The position numbers were made by a program, and so were the translations under genes. The notes beneath the pieces are model-generated. The model was not told the origin of the DNA. It saw only the letters and a list, made by a program, of their open reading frames with translations, and ran no database searches. DNA of 64,000 bases from an uncultured Cryomorphaceae bacterium (GTDB lineage: Bacteria; Bacteroidota; Bacteroidia; Flavobacteriales; Schleiferiaceae): the NCBI GenBank assembly GCA_937120475.1, contig CAKZJV010000007.1, forward strand, positions 1,008,068 through 1,072,067, given 5' to 3'. Shown here in pieces: positions 29,593-39,875 of this stretch; within the stretch, counting starts at the first letter, position 1; each line of letters opens with the position of its first letter.

Positions 29593-30954
29593 ATGAATTA
29601 CAAACGTCTAATAGTAAGTCTTTTAAGCTTTTCTATTCTTTTTGCTTTGGCCTCGTGCAGTTCAAAAAAAGGCTTGCAGGCCAACAACATTGCCTACGTT
29701 TACAATACCAAGGATCTGGCATTACGCCCTGAGTTTCAAACCTACCACGTAAATGATACCATCACCCGCATTTATTACCGCGTAAACAGCAGCAACCTGC
29801 TTTACATGCGGGATGGTGAAAAAGCCGCTTACCGGGCAGTTTTTTCCATGCAATACGAAGTAGTACCTTCCTTTGAAGAGATCAACGTGCTGGACAGTGG
29901 TGGTTTTACCATCCAGGACGTGGAAATTAGTCCCCCGCAAAAGGCATTGACCGGTTCATTCGATATCAAAACGACCAACATTCCCGACAACAAACAACTG
30001 GTAGTGCATCTTACCATGGCCGACCTGAACCGGAAGGTGAGTTTCGAAAACTTTATACGAATAAATAAACATCCCGATAAATACAGGGCGCGCGAAAACT
30101 TTCTGATTACCGATACCACCGGAAACATCATTTTTAAAAACCACGTGGCTACCGGGGCTCCTTTTTATTTGACTTATAATAAGATCAATGCCAACCAGTA
30201 TTATGTGAGCTATTATAACCGCGACTTTCCCCTGGCCTTGCCGCCTTATTCTACCGGGTCGCAAAAGTCTTTTGAGTTGGAGCCGGATACCACCTATCTT
30301 ATAAATGCTGATCAACCGATAATCCTGGAAAAAAGCGGATTTTACCATTTTCGCCTGGATACCACCCAATGGGAAGGTTACACGGTTTTTTCATTTTACG
30401 ACCAGTTTCCCTACGTAGCGAAGCGGGCACACCTGGGTCCTCCCCTGCGCTATCTCACCACCAAACGCGAATATGATCGCCTGGTAGAGGTTATGAGCGA
30501 CCCGGTAGCCTTAAAAAAAGAAGTGGATGAGTTTTGGCTGGAACGCTCCGGAAGTGTTGAACGGTCTAAAGTTTTGGTAGAAGCCTTTTACAGCCGGGTA
30601 CAGGAGGCTAATATCTTCTTTAGTTCCTACTTGGAGGGTTGGAAAAGTGACCGTGGAATTATTTATGTGATTTACGGCCCCCCGGATAAGGTATATCGCT
30701 CCACGGCCGGTGAAGCTTGGGTGTATGGCGATGAAACCTCATCTTTGTCGTACTATTTTAACTTTATAAAAGTCAGCAACCCTTTTACGGATAATGATTA
30801 TTCATTGAACCGGCTCACTACTTACCGGTACGGATGGGGCCAGGCCATTGAATCATGGCGTAACGGCCGTATTTACAACTCAAAAGATATACAGCGTGAA
30901 CAAGACGAATCAGACCAATACCGCTACCAGCAAAGAGCTCCTTATTGGTACTAG
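29593..30954 (+). CDS. GWxTD domain lipoprotein
   Basis: About 453 residues from the ATG giving MNYKRLIVSLLSFSILFALASC, a clear lipoprotein signal with Cys22; earlier in-frame ATGs at 29569 and 29575 would add residues before the signal. The C-terminal half holds the GWxTD-type region: EGWKSDRGIIYVIYGPPDKVYRS, here GWKSD, with WVYGDETSSLSYYF further on. The family is widespread in Bacteroidota and Acidobacteria, with no established function. The end of the gene overlaps rlmB by 59 bases if the GTG start of rlmB is right. Confidence 0.85.
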   Translation: MNYKRLIVSLLSFSILFALASCSSKKGLQANNIAYVYNTKDLALRPEFQTYHVNDTITRIYYRVNSSNLLYMRDGEKAAYRAVFSMQYEVVPSFEEINVLDSGGFTIQDVEISPPQKALTGSFDIKTTNIPDNKQLVVHLTMADLNRKVSFENFIRINKHPDKYRARENFLITDTTGNIIFKNHVATGAPFYLTYNKINANQYYVSYYNRDFPLALPPYSTGSQKSFELEPDTTYLINADQPIILEKSGFYHFRLDTTQWEGYTVFSFYDQFPYVAKRAHLGPPLRYLTTKREYDRLVEVMSDPVALKKEVDEFWLERSGSVERSKVLVEAFYSRVQEANIFFSSYLEGWKSDRGIIYVIYGPPDKVYRSTAGEAWVYGDETSSLSYYFNFIKVSNPFTDNDYSLNRLTTYRYGWGQAIESWRNGRIYNSKDIQREQDESDQYRYQQRAPYWY

Positions 30955-31663
30955 GCCGGTAATTGAGGCCATTGAAGCCGGTAAGCAAATTGACAAGGTA
31001 CTGGTTCAAAAAGGGTTGAAAAGCAAAACATTCGGTGAGTTACAGCCCCTGCTCAAGCAACACGATATCTTAGTACAAAAGGTTCCCCCGGAAAAACTCA
31101 ACCGCATTACCCGTAAAAATCACCAGGGAGTTATTGCCTTTGTTTCACCGGTTAGTTTTCAAAACCTGGGTGAAATTGTAACCCGCACTTTTGAAAAAGG
31201 AGAAACCCCCTTTATCCTCATTTTAGACCGGATTACCGATGTGCGAAACTTCGGAGCCATTTGCCGTACGGCCGAATGTACCGGGGTGCAGGCGGTAGTT
31301 GTCCCCAGCCGGGGCAGTGCACCGGTAAATTTTGATGCACTAAAAACATCAGCCGGAGCTTTAAATCACATCGCTGTTTGCCGGGAGGCCAATTTGAAGG
31401 AAACCATAACACACCTTAAAAACAGTGGTCTTAAGATTGTAGGGTGTACTGAAAAAACTGAAGCGGTATCTTACTCAGCAGACCTGAGCGGCCCTATTGC
31501 GGTTATTATGGGATCGGAAGAAGATGGAATTTCAGGTGAATACCTGAAAATGTGCGACCTTAGTGTTAAACTGCCCATGCGCGGAAAAATAGGATCACTG
31601 AACGTTTCCGTAGCCACCGGAGCCTTGTTGTACGAAGTGATCCGCCAACAGGAATACCTATGA
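30896..31663 (+). CDS. rlmB: 23S rRNA (guanosine 2'-O) methyltransferase RlmB-like (SpoU family)
   Basis: About 256 residues from a GTG start (MNKTNQTNTATSKELLIG); this start lies inside the GWxTD gene. The N-terminal L30e-like substrate domain (about 14-85) precedes a SPOUT knot with the three SpoU motifs: VRNFGAICRTAECTG, IMGSEEDGIS and GSLNVSVATGALLYE. RlmB modifies G2251 of 23S rRNA; the specificity is inferred from similarity only. The TGA overlaps the next ATG (ATGA). Confidence 0.9.
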   Translation: MNKTNQTNTATSKELLIGTRPVIEAIEAGKQIDKVLVQKGLKSKTFGELQPLLKQHDILVQKVPPEKLNRITRKNHQGVIAFVSPVSFQNLGEIVTRTFEKGETPFILILDRITDVRNFGAICRTAECTGVQAVVVPSRGSAPVNFDALKTSAGALNHIAVCREANLKETITHLKNSGLKIVGCTEKTEAVSYSADLSGPIAVIMGSEEDGISGEYLKMCDLSVKLPMRGKIGSLNVSVATGALLYEVIRQQEYL

Positions 31664-34044
31664 AAAAAATACTACTCCTCTGTTTTTTGATTGGTTTTAA
31701 ATGGGCCAACGCCCAGTTTCGATGCCAGGATATTAAACAACAGATGATCCATTCCGCAGATACTTTTTCCATTAATAACAATGCAAAAAGCGATACCATC
31801 GATATACTGCATTACCACCTGGATCTTAACCTGTACAATATTGCCAGCCGTCAACTGGAGGGAGTTTGCACCCTCACCTTAACTCCAAAGCTCAGCAATA
31901 TCAATTCCATTAACCTGGATTTGCTGAAAATGAATATCCAGTCGATTGAACTAAACGCCACCGCACTCAATTACTCCTATAATGACACTATAATCCACAT
32001 TAACCTGGGTGCTAATTATAACCCGGGTGATACCTTAAGCCTCCAAATAGTTTATAACGGACAACCGCGAGGTGATGCCAGCGGATGGGGCGGATTTCAT
32101 TTTCAAAATGGTTACTACTACAACCTGGGTGTGGGTTTTGCCGCTAATCCACACACCTATGGCCGCGTTTGGTTTCCCTGTTTCGACAATTTTGTGGAGA
32201 AGTCCACTTACAGCTTTAAAGCCATTACTAGATCTCCCAATAAAGCTTACTTCAACGGATTACGACAAACCCAAATGGCTTTGGGTGGCGATACCCTTTT
32301 TACCGAATGGAGTCTGAGTGATCCGGTTCCTACCTATCTCGTTTCAGTAGCGGTAAGCAATTATGAGGAAATCAATCAAAGTATGACTGCCCTCAACGGT
32401 ACCCTGCCTATACAGTTAATGGCCAAAGCCAATGATACTAACGCGCTAAAGTCTTCCTTTCAAAATTTAAAGCCTACGCTAAATGCCCTGGAGCATTATT
32501 TCGGACCCTATGTTTGGCAGAAAATCGGTTATGCGGCTACCACCCGTGGGGCCATGGAGCACGCAACCAGTATTCATTACCCCACTTCATTGATCAATGG
32601 TTCACTGAGCGGGGAAGATATAATGGCCCACGAGTTGGCCCATCACTGGTGGGGCAACCTGGTAACCTGTGAAAAGGCGGAAGATATGTGGATTAACGAA
32701 GGCATGGCTGAATTCTGCAGCCATCTTTACCTCGAATATGTGTACGACCGGGAACGCTATTTGAATGAAGTTCAGCGAAATGCGTATGTTGTTCTTAATT
32801 CTGCCCACGTACAGGATAATGGTTACAAGGCCATTTCAGGCGTTACCCATGATTACGTGTACGGTTTTCACGTTTATCAAAAAGGAGCGATGGTGGCTCA
32901 CAACTTAAGGGCCTATATGGGTGACCCGGCTTTTTTCAGTGGCCTGCAAACTCTTTTGACCAACAACGTTTTTGGCAACCTCAGTACTGTAGAATTCAGG
33001 GATCAATTGCAGCAAATCAGCGGAACCCCTTTAGGTGACTTTTTTGACGGTTGGGTACTCAACCCGGGCTTTCCAAGCTATGTGGTGGATTCACTGGATG
33101 TACCCGCCTTTGCCCAAACCAATACAGCTTTTGTCAGGGTGGCTCAAAATACCCATCATGCTCCGGCTCCGTTTCAAAATGCCCCGGTACCGGTAACTTT
33201 TTTCGCGGCCAATGGCGATACTACCAGCCGCACTATCAACGTAAACGGGGCCACCTCTTCAGCTACTTTTCAAAATCTGCCCTTTAAGCCGGTTTTTGCA
33301 CTTTGTGGTTACAGTGGAAAGCTGCTGAGTGCCGATACCTATGACGAGTGGACCTTCAAACAATCCAGCTTTTACATTCCTCAGCAGGGTAAAGTCCGTT
33401 TTGACGTGAATAGCATCCAGGATTCCGCCCACATGATCAGTATGTATCATTGGGCCGGGCCCCGTGGCAAAATTCCTGCGGGCAAAGATTACCGGGTATC
33501 TCAAAACCGTTTCTGGACTTTTAGAGGTTACGACTTTCAAAATGCGGATTTCAGTGTACGGATAAATTACGATGGTTCCGCCAACGGACCGGATCAGGAC
33601 CTGGCCGGTATAACCGAAGACAGTCTCATTGTATTATACCGGGAATTTCCTTCTGACCCCTGGACCATTTATCCGGATCAACAAAAAACGGATTTAGGCA
33701 CTCCTACCAATGGACTGGGCTACTTTGACCTGGATAATCCTAAACCAGGCGATTATGTTATAGCCAATACTTCCGAAAAAATTGGTTTAAAAGAAACGGC
33801 CCTGCAACGTAAAATCGATATCTATCCCAACCCCAGCCAGGGTAAAATCAATATCCGCTTTAGCAACTCCACGGGACAGGAAAGGGAAATACTGGTAACC
33901 AACGCTAGTGGACAGGTTATTCATAACCAGATCATCACAGTGGAGCAAGAACAACAAAACCTGGAAATAGACCTTCCTGAAACGGCTACTTCTTACGTAT
34001 TTGTGATCATTGACGGTTTAAGCCAAAAAATACTGTTGCACTAA
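31660..34044 (+). CDS. Secreted M1-family metallopeptidase with T9SS sorting domain
   Basis: 794 residues with a signal peptide (MKKILLLCFLIGFKWANA). An aminopeptidase N-like beta domain leads to the GAMEN-like GAMEHAT and the zinc site HELAHHWWGN (HExxH at 324-328) with the third ligand in NEGMAEF. The last 75 residues form a T9SS type A signal (DIYPNPSQGKINI, ending SQKILLH). It should release N-terminal amino acids from peptides outside the cell. The ATG overlaps the rlmB stop, and the gene ends one base from the convergent valS. Confidence 0.93.
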   Translation: MKKILLLCFLIGFKWANAQFRCQDIKQQMIHSADTFSINNNAKSDTIDILHYHLDLNLYNIASRQLEGVCTLTLTPKLSNINSINLDLLKMNIQSIELNATALNYSYNDTIIHINLGANYNPGDTLSLQIVYNGQPRGDASGWGGFHFQNGYYYNLGVGFAANPHTYGRVWFPCFDNFVEKSTYSFKAITRSPNKAYFNGLRQTQMALGGDTLFTEWSLSDPVPTYLVSVAVSNYEEINQSMTALNGTLPIQLMAKANDTNALKSSFQNLKPTLNALEHYFGPYVWQKIGYAATTRGAMEHATSIHYPTSLINGSLSGEDIMAHELAHHWWGNLVTCEKAEDMWINEGMAEFCSHLYLEYVYDRERYLNEVQRNAYVVLNSAHVQDNGYKAISGVTHDYVYGFHVYQKGAMVAHNLRAYMGDPAFFSGLQTLLTNNVFGNLSTVEFRDQLQQISGTPLGDFFDGWVLNPGFPSYVVDSLDVPAFAQTNTAFVRVAQNTHHAPAPFQNAPVPVTFFAANGDTTSRTINVNGATSSATFQNLPFKPVFALCGYSGKLLSADTYDEWTFKQSSFYIPQQGKVRFDVNSIQDSAHMISMYHWAGPRGKIPAGKDYRVSQNRFWTFRGYDFQNADFSVRINYDGSANGPDQDLAGITEDSLIVLYREFPSDPWTIYPDQQKTDLGTPTNGLGYFDLDNPKPGDYVIANTSEKIGLKETALQRKIDIYPNPSQGKINIRFSNSTGQEREILVTNASGQVIHNQIITVEQEQQNLEIDLPETATSYVFVIIDGLSQKILLH

Positions 34045-34045
34045 A

Positions 34046-36676
34046 TCAGGCTTGCAGGCTACTCAGGCGCTCCTCCAGTACCTTGATCTTCGCTTCGGCA
34101 TCGGCTTGCTTTTTACGCTCAGATTCCACCACTGGTGCGGGAGCATTGTTTACAAAGCGTTCATTCGACAACTTCTTCTGAACACTTAAAAGAAAGCCTT
34201 TCTGATATTCCAGGTCTTGCCGCATTTTAGTGATCTCTTCCTCCCAGTTTACCTGTTCACCGGCAGGAATAAAGAATTCATGGGGCCCGGCCAAAAAAGT
34301 AAAGCCCTGCCCTTCACGCTCCGCTCCGGTTTTAATTTCACTAAGGTTGGCCAGCTTTTCCACCAATGCCTTAAAAGTAGCGGGTAAAGCTTCTTCCCCG
34401 GGACTATGCAAGGCCAGGGTTTCATTTTTAGAAATGTTTTTGGAAGCTCTTACGTTACGCACCCCGGAAATAATTTCCCGGGCCTGCTCAAAATCTTTGA
34501 GCATAGCGGCATCGTAAGGTTGCACTTCAGGCCATGGTGCCGTACAGATGGTATCACCATCATTGCGGTTTTTCATTACCTGCCACAATTCCTCGGAAAG
34601 GAAAGGCATGAAAGGGTGTATCAATACCATAATACGCTCGAAAAAGTCAAGCGTTCGGTTTAAGGTTTCCCGCTCGATGGGCTTTTGGTAATCCGGCTTA
34701 ATGGCTTCCAGGTACCAGCTGCAGAAGTCGTCCCATACAAATTTGTAGATGGACATTAATGCCTCGGACAAACGGTATTGGGAGAATGACTTTTCAATAT
34801 CCTCAACGGTAGCCTTGAATTGTTCTTCAAACCAATTGATGGCAGAAGAAGCCGCTTCGGTAGGCTGGCCATCGCTTACTTCCCAACCCTGGGTAAGGCG
34901 GAAAGCATTCCATATTTTATTACTGAAATTGCGTCCTTGCTGACACAGCTCCTCATCAAAAGGCAAGTCGTTACCGGCCGGAGAGGTCAGCAACATTCCT
35001 ACGCGAACCCCATCGGTGCTGTATTTTTCCATCAGGCCAATCGGATCGGGTGAATTGCCCAATGATTTGGACATTTTACGCCCCAGCTTATCCCTTACAA
35101 TACCGGTGAGATATACATTATCAAAGGGCCTTTGCCCCTGATATTCGTAACCGGCAATAACCATGCGGGCTACCCAGAAAAAGAGAATTTCCGGTGCCGT
35201 CACCAAGTCACGGGTAGGGTAATAATATTGTATCTCCTCATTTTCAGGATTGCGGATACCGTCAAAAACGGAGATTGGCCATAACCATGACGAAAACCAG
35301 GTGTCCAGCGTATCCGGGTCCTGCTTCATATCCGATTCCGCCAGTGAAGCATTACCGGTTAGCCTACGCGCTTGATCCAGTGCTTCTTCCACGTTTTCGG
35401 CCACTACAAAATCATTCATACCATCACCATAATACCAGGCCGGTATCTGGTGGCCCCAGTACAACTGGCGTGAAATACACCAGTCGTGTACATTCTCCAT
35501 CCAATGGCGGTAGGTATTTTTAAACTTGGCGGGTATTAACAATACCTCATCCTCCATAACCGCATCCAAGGCAGGCCTGGAGATATCCTTCATCTTAAGG
35601 AACCACTGTACGGAAATTCGCGGCTCTATAATTTCTCCGGTTCTTTCGCTGGTACCCACCGAGGTTTTATAGTCTTCAACCTTGGCCATCTGCCCCATTT
35701 CTTCCAACTCACGGGCTATTTCCCTGCGCACCACAAAGCGGTCTTTACCCTCGTAATGCAAACCGTTGCTATTCAGGGTTCCATCATCGTTCAATACGTC
35801 AATGGCTTCCAATTGATGACGCTCCCCTATTTCCTTATCGTTAACATCGTGAGCCGGGGTAACCTTAAGGAAACCGGTACCGAACTCCATACTTACGTAG
35901 TCGTCTTCTATAATAGGAATTACCCGTCCGGCAATAGGAACAATTACCCTCTTGCCCTTCAAGGCTTGATGGCGCTCATCATTCGGGTTTATACAAATGG
36001 CCACATCCCCCAAAATAGTTTCAGGGCGGGTGGTAGCCACGGTTATATAATTGTCTTCACTTTCAACCTGGTAGTTAATGTAGTAGAGTTTGGCGTTCAC
36101 CTCCTTATGCACCACCTCCTCATCGGACACGGTGGTTTTGGCCTGTGGGTCCCAGTTTACCATTCGGTAACCACGGTATATTTTCCCCTTTTTATACAGA
36201 TCTACAAAAACCCGGATTACCGACTCACTGCGGGTTTCATCCATAGTAAAAGCCAGGCGGTCCCAGTCACAGGAGCAACCTAGTTTTTTTAGTTGTTCGA
36301 GAATTATTCCACCGTGTTTATGGGTCCACTGCCAGGCGTGCTCAATAAATTCTTCACGGGTAAGATCAGCTTTGGAAATACCCTCTTCCTTCAATTTAGC
36401 CACTACCTTAGCCTCGGTAGCTATGGAGGCATGATCCGTTCCCGGAACCCAGCAAGCGTTAAACCCCTGCATCCTAGCCCTGCGGATGAGAACATCCTGC
36501 AAGGTGTTGTTGAGCATGTGACCCATGTGTAAAACCCCGGTAACATTAGGTGGAGGAATTACTATGGTATAAGACTTTCGCTCATCGGGAGTGGATGAAA
36601 ACACCTTATTATCCAGCCAATACTGGTACCATTTATCTTCAGACTTACGATAATCGTAATTTGCGGGAATGCTCAT
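34046..36676 (-). CDS. valS: Valyl-tRNA synthetase
   Basis: 876 residues. The class I signature is [14 protein letters not shown] (HIGH) near the N-terminus and [10 protein letters not shown] (KMSKS) about residue 540. The editing domain, the anticodon-binding helical domain and the C-terminal coiled coil (last 65 residues, starting [17 protein letters not shown]) are all present, giving the normal length. It stands alone on the minus strand with no T-box or terminator recognised at its end. Confidence 0.97.
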   Translation of the reverse strand: MSIPANYDYRKSEDKWYQYWLDNKVFSSTPDERKSYTIVIPPPNVTGVLHMGHMLNNTLQDVLIRRARMQGFNACWVPGTDHASIATEAKVVAKLKEEGISKADLTREEFIEHAWQWTHKHGGIILEQLKKLGCSCDWDRLAFTMDETRSESVIRVFVDLYKKGKIYRGYRMVNWDPQAKTTVSDEEVVHKEVNAKLYYINYQVESEDNYITVATTRPETILGDVAICINPNDERHQALKGKRVIVPIAGRVIPIIEDDYVSMEFGTGFLKVTPAHDVNDKEIGERHQLEAIDVLNDDGTLNSNGLHYEGKDRFVVRREIARELEEMGQMAKVEDYKTSVGTSERTGEIIEPRISVQWFLKMKDISRPALDAVMEDEVLLIPAKFKNTYRHWMENVHDWCISRQLYWGHQIPAWYYGDGMNDFVVAENVEEALDQARRLTGNASLAESDMKQDPDTLDTWFSSWLWPISVFDGIRNPENEEIQYYYPTRDLVTAPEILFFWVARMVIAGYEYQGQRPFDNVYLTGIVRDKLGRKMSKSLGNSPDPIGLMEKYSTDGVRVGMLLTSPAGNDLPFDEELCQQGRNFSNKIWNAFRLTQGWEVSDGQPTEAASSAINWFEEQFKATVEDIEKSFSQYRLSEALMSIYKFVWDDFCSWYLEAIKPDYQKPIERETLNRTLDFFERIMVLIHPFMPFLSEELWQVMKNRNDGDTICTAPWPEVQPYDAAMLKDFEQAREIISGVRNVRASKNISKNETLALHSPGEEALPATFKALVEKLANLSEIKTGAEREGQGFTFLAGPHEFFIPAGEQVNWEEEITKMRQDLEYQKGFLLSVQKKLSNERFVNNAPAPVVESERKKQADAEAKIKVLEERLSSLQA

Positions 36677-36804
36677 GAGCAGGGCTATTGCAAGACTTTA
36701 TTTGTAAAAAAGGCAAAGTTATAAATTGTAATAGGGCTACACACCAAGGTTTGGCACATTTTTAGCTCGCTAATGGGAGGTTTTAAAAACGTTTTATTTA
36801 ATAG

Positions 36805-36812
36805 TACATTTG
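36805..36812 (+). promoter_or_regulatory. Candidate TAnnTTTG promoter element for the DUF1573 gene
   Basis: TACATTTG fits the -7 consensus exactly, 22 bases before the ATG, with a T-rich stretch at about -33. Confidence 0.4.
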
Positions 36813-36834
36813 TCCAACTCAAAAGAAAATTACC

Positions 36835-37278
36835 ATGAAAAGATTTTTCCTAACCCTTAGTTTCGTTGCTGCCGGGCTGTTCGCCTCCGCCCAGGAAAGC
36901 AATCCTAACGCTCCGGAAATCACCTTTGAAAACGATGTTATCGACTACGGAACCATAGAGCAAGGTGCCAACGGTGAGCGTATCTTCACTTTTAAAAACA
37001 CAGGTAAAGAACCCCTGATTATAACCAGTGCCAAAGGTTCTTGCGGTTGTACCGTACCTACTCCTCCCAAAGAGCCTATCGCTCCAGGAGAAACCGGTGA
37101 AATCAAAGTAAAATATGATACGAAGCGTATCGGGCCTTTCACTAAAAGTGTAACGGTAAACTCCAATGCTTCCAACGGAACCCAAAGATTGCAGATCAAG
37201 GGTACTGTAAAGCAAAAAGATGTTGCAAAGACTTCGCCTGAGCAAGAAGAAAAAACTTCACTCTTACAGGCTAAATAA
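36835..37278 (+). CDS. DUF1573 domain protein, exported
   Basis: 147 residues with signal peptide MKRFFLTLSFVAAGLFASA. The mature part is one Ig-like domain of the DUF1573 family: DYGTIEQGANGERIFTF, then TSAKGSCGCTVPTPP and EIKVKYDTKRIGPF. These proteins are common in Bacteroidota and of unknown function; the CGC pair may be oxidised. It is followed by its own terminator, then the aminotransferase. Confidence 0.88.
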   Translation: MKRFFLTLSFVAAGLFASAQESNPNAPEITFENDVIDYGTIEQGANGERIFTFKNTGKEPLIITSAKGSCGCTVPTPPKEPIAPGETGEIKVKYDTKRIGPFTKSVTVNSNASNGTQRLQIKGTVKQKDVAKTSPEQEEKTSLLQAK

Positions 37279-37304
37279 GAATTAAGCTTATTTATACATT
37301 TGTG

Positions 37305-37332
37305 CCCCTACGCTTATGCGTGGGGGTTTTTA
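37305..37332 (+). terminator. Terminator of the DUF1573 gene
   Basis: A 9-base-pair stem (CCCCTACGC / GCGTGGGGG, one G-T pair), TTAT loop and T run, 27 bases after the stop. Confidence 0.7.
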
Positions 37333-37353
37333 TTTTCATCAAAATTCAGTTTT

Positions 37354-38553
37354 ATGCCGGCTATATCCATTAAGGGCCAAACCATGCCTGAATCGCCCAT
37401 CCGCAAACTGGTGCCTTTTGCTGAAAAGGCCAAGAGTTTGGGTAAACACGTTTACCACCTTAACATTGGTCAACCCGATATTCTAACTCCTAAAGGAGCT
37501 ATGGATGCGGTTCGCAATTCGGATATCAAAGTATTGGAGTACAGCCACTCGGCCGGTTTTGAATCGTACCGCAAGGGCCTGGCCGAATACTATTCCAAAA
37601 CCGGTATTGAAATTACTACGGACGACCTGATTATTACCACAGGAGGTTCAGAGGCTATCCTTTTTGCGTTAAATACCATTACTGATCCCGATGATGAAAT
37701 AATCATCCCTGAACCTTTTTATGCCAACTACAATGGCTTTGGCATTTCTTCAGGTGTACACGTGGTACCGGTCACTTCCCGCATTGAAGAGGGCTTTGCC
37801 CTGCCCCGCATTGAAGAGTTTGAAGCATTGATCACCAGCCGTACCCGTGCTATTATGATCTGCAACCCGGGAAATCCCACCGGGAATCTCTATACCCGCG
37901 AAGAACTGGAAAAACTGGCGGACCTGGTCATACGCCATGACTTATACCTCATTGCCGATGAAGTATATCGTGAGTTTGCCTATGACGATGCCGAACATCA
38001 CTCCATTATGAATCTGGAAGGTTTGGATGATCATGCGATTATGATCGACTCGGTTTCCAAACGTTACAGTATGTGCGGAGCGCGCATCGGATGTATGGCT
38101 TCTCGCAATAAGGATGTGATTGCCACCGCCATGAAATTTGCCCAGGCACGCCTAAGCCCACCTACGCTGGCCCAAATTGCCAGCGAAGCAGCCCTGAAAA
38201 CGGGTCCTGAGTATTTCCGGGAGGTAAAAGAAGAGTATGTAATCCGCAGGAACACCCTGGTGGATGGCCTGAACTCCATTGACGGTGTGTATTGCCCCAA
38301 ACCTAAGGGAGCCTTTTACGCTATGGCTTCCTTACCGGTAGATAGTGCCGAGCGTTTTGCCCAATGGCTTCTTTCAGCCTGGCAGTTAGATAATGAAACG
38401 GTAATGCTGGCTCCGGCCGAAGGTTTTTATGCCACACCGGGTATGGGTGCCAACCAGGTGCGCTTAGCTTATGTGTTGAACAATCAAGCCCTGGAACGAT
38501 CGGTGGAGATTCTTCGCAAAGCTTTACAAAATTACCCGGGAACTCTTTTGTAA
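37354..38553 (+). CDS. PLP-dependent class I/II aminotransferase
   Basis: 399 residues from the ATG giving MPAISIKGQTMPESPIRKL, placed after the terminator of the previous gene; a longer frame would run through that hairpin. Fold type I features: NIGQPDILTP, TTGGSEAILFAL, ICNPGNPTGNLY, LIADEVYREF and the PLP lysine K236 in DSVSKRYSMCGARIG. It belongs to the aspartate aminotransferase-like group. The amino donor is not deducible. murB begins 3 bases after its stop. Confidence 0.9.
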   Translation: MPAISIKGQTMPESPIRKLVPFAEKAKSLGKHVYHLNIGQPDILTPKGAMDAVRNSDIKVLEYSHSAGFESYRKGLAEYYSKTGIEITTDDLIITTGGSEAILFALNTITDPDDEIIIPEPFYANYNGFGISSGVHVVPVTSRIEEGFALPRIEEFEALITSRTRAIMICNPGNPTGNLYTREELEKLADLVIRHDLYLIADEVYREFAYDDAEHHSIMNLEGLDDHAIMIDSVSKRYSMCGARIGCMASRNKDVIATAMKFAQARLSPPTLAQIASEAALKTGPEYFREVKEEYVIRRNTLVDGLNSIDGVYCPKPKGAFYAMASLPVDSAERFAQWLLSAWQLDNETVMLAPAEGFYATPGMGANQVRLAYVLNNQALERSVEILRKALQNYPGTLL

Positions 38554-38556
38554 CCG

Positions 38557-39585
38557 ATGGAAATCCGGGAAAACGTTTCTCTAAAGTCTTACAACACCTT
38601 CGGTATTGATGTGAGGGCTCGATACTTTACAGAGGCCACCAACATCGGGGAGTTGCAGCAGGTGATCCAGCACCAACTATTTAAACAGGTGCCTCACCTT
38701 TGGATGGGTGGTGGTAGCAATATGTTGCTCACTTGTGATTTTAAAGGTTGGGTGATCCGTATTAACCTTAGGGGAAAGCAAAAAGAAAGGGAAGAAAAAG
38801 GGAAAGTTATCATCTCCGCCTGTGCCGGTGAAAACTGGCACGAGTTTGTGGTATGGACTTTAAACCAAAACCTGGGGGGGTTGGAAAACCTGTCACTCAT
38901 ACCGGGTAATGTTGGCACTGCTCCCATTCAGAATATCGGTGCATATGGGGTGGAATTAAAAGACACCTTCCGTGGCCTGGAAGCTTTGAATATTAAAAAT
39001 GGTGACCTTGAGATTTTTGATCGTGAAGATTGTGAGTTCGGGTATCGCGATTCGGTATTTAAAAGCCGTTTAAAAGGACAGTACCTGATTACCAAGGTGT
39101 ACTTCGCTTTAGTACCTGAAAAAGATCATCACCCGAATACCGAGTACGGGGCCATTCAAAAACAGTTGGAGAGTATGGCAAAGTTGCCCACTATTCATTC
39201 TGTTTCGGAAGCGGTAATTGCTATACGCAGCAGTAAGCTTCCCAACCCTAAAGAGATTGGCAACAGCGGCAGTTTTTTCAAAAACCCAGTGGTGAGTGTG
39301 GAACAGTTCCATAAACTACAACAGGAATATCCTGAAATCGTGTCGTATCCTGTTTCGGAAGACGAAGTAAAGCTGGCGGCCGGTTGGTTGATTGAAAAAG
39401 CGGGCTGGAAGGGCCATCGCCAGGGCGATGCCGGGGTGCATGAAAAGCAGGCCTTGGTATTGGTAAATTATGGCAATGCTTCCGGCAAGGAAATTGAGGC
39501 TTTGTCAAAGGAAATCCAGGAGTCTGTATTTCGTACCTTTGCGGTCCGTTTGGAAGCGGAGGTAAATATTATTGGAAACTGCTAA
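38557..39585 (+). CDS. murB: UDP-N-acetylenolpyruvoylglucosamine reductase
   Basis: 342 residues, a type I MurB of E. coli length. It reduces enolpyruvyl-UDP-GlcNAc to UDP-MurNAc with FAD and NADPH. FAD-binding segments are LWMGGGSNML and LIPGNVGTAPIQNIGAYG. The catalytic serine lies in GNSGSFFKNP, and the closing glutamate in LEAEVNIIG. SYNTFGID at the N-terminus is also typical. Three bases separate it from the aminotransferase. Confidence 0.96.
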   Translation: MEIRENVSLKSYNTFGIDVRARYFTEATNIGELQQVIQHQLFKQVPHLWMGGGSNMLLTCDFKGWVIRINLRGKQKEREEKGKVIISACAGENWHEFVVWTLNQNLGGLENLSLIPGNVGTAPIQNIGAYGVELKDTFRGLEALNIKNGDLEIFDREDCEFGYRDSVFKSRLKGQYLITKVYFALVPEKDHHPNTEYGAIQKQLESMAKLPTIHSVSEAVIAIRSSKLPNPKEIGNSGSFFKNPVVSVEQFHKLQQEYPEIVSYPVSEDEVKLAAGWLIEKAGWKGHRQGDAGVHEKQALVLVNYGNASGKEIEALSKEIQESVFRTFAVRLEAEVNIIGNC

Positions 39586-39600
39586 TTGAAGTTTGAAGAA

Positions 39601-39822
39601 ATGGCCGTATTTATAGTAGCTGCTGTATTATTGGGTTTGGGTTTTGCCGGAATTGCAATCAAAATCTGGGCAAAGAAAGACGGTGAATTTTCCGGGACTT
39701 GCGCCAGCAACAGTCCTTTCTTAAATAAAGATGGTGAGGCCTGCAGCTTTTGTGGAGCCATGCCTAGTGAGCAGTGTAAAAACGAGAATAAAGCGGAACC
39801 TGGAGCCGCTCATAGCTCGTAA
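39601..39822 (+). CDS. Small Cys-rich membrane protein
   Basis: 73 residues from the ATG giving MAVFIVAAVLLGLGFAGIAI, a single N-terminal membrane helix (2-21) followed by IKIWAKKDGEF and a short domain with four cysteines: GTCASNSPF, EACSFCGAMP and EQCKN. The CxxC and flanking cysteines suggest a metal site or disulfides. Similar proteins annotated only as membrane or secreted are familiar from Bacteroidota. It follows murB by 15 bases, so co-transcription is likely. Confidence 0.75.
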   Translation: MAVFIVAAVLLGLGFAGIAIKIWAKKDGEFSGTCASNSPFLNKDGEACSFCGAMPSEQCKNENKAEPGAAHSS

Positions 39823-39875
39823 AATTCCCGACACAGATAATATCTGCCTTTCCTTGCGAATACGTGTAACAGGGG

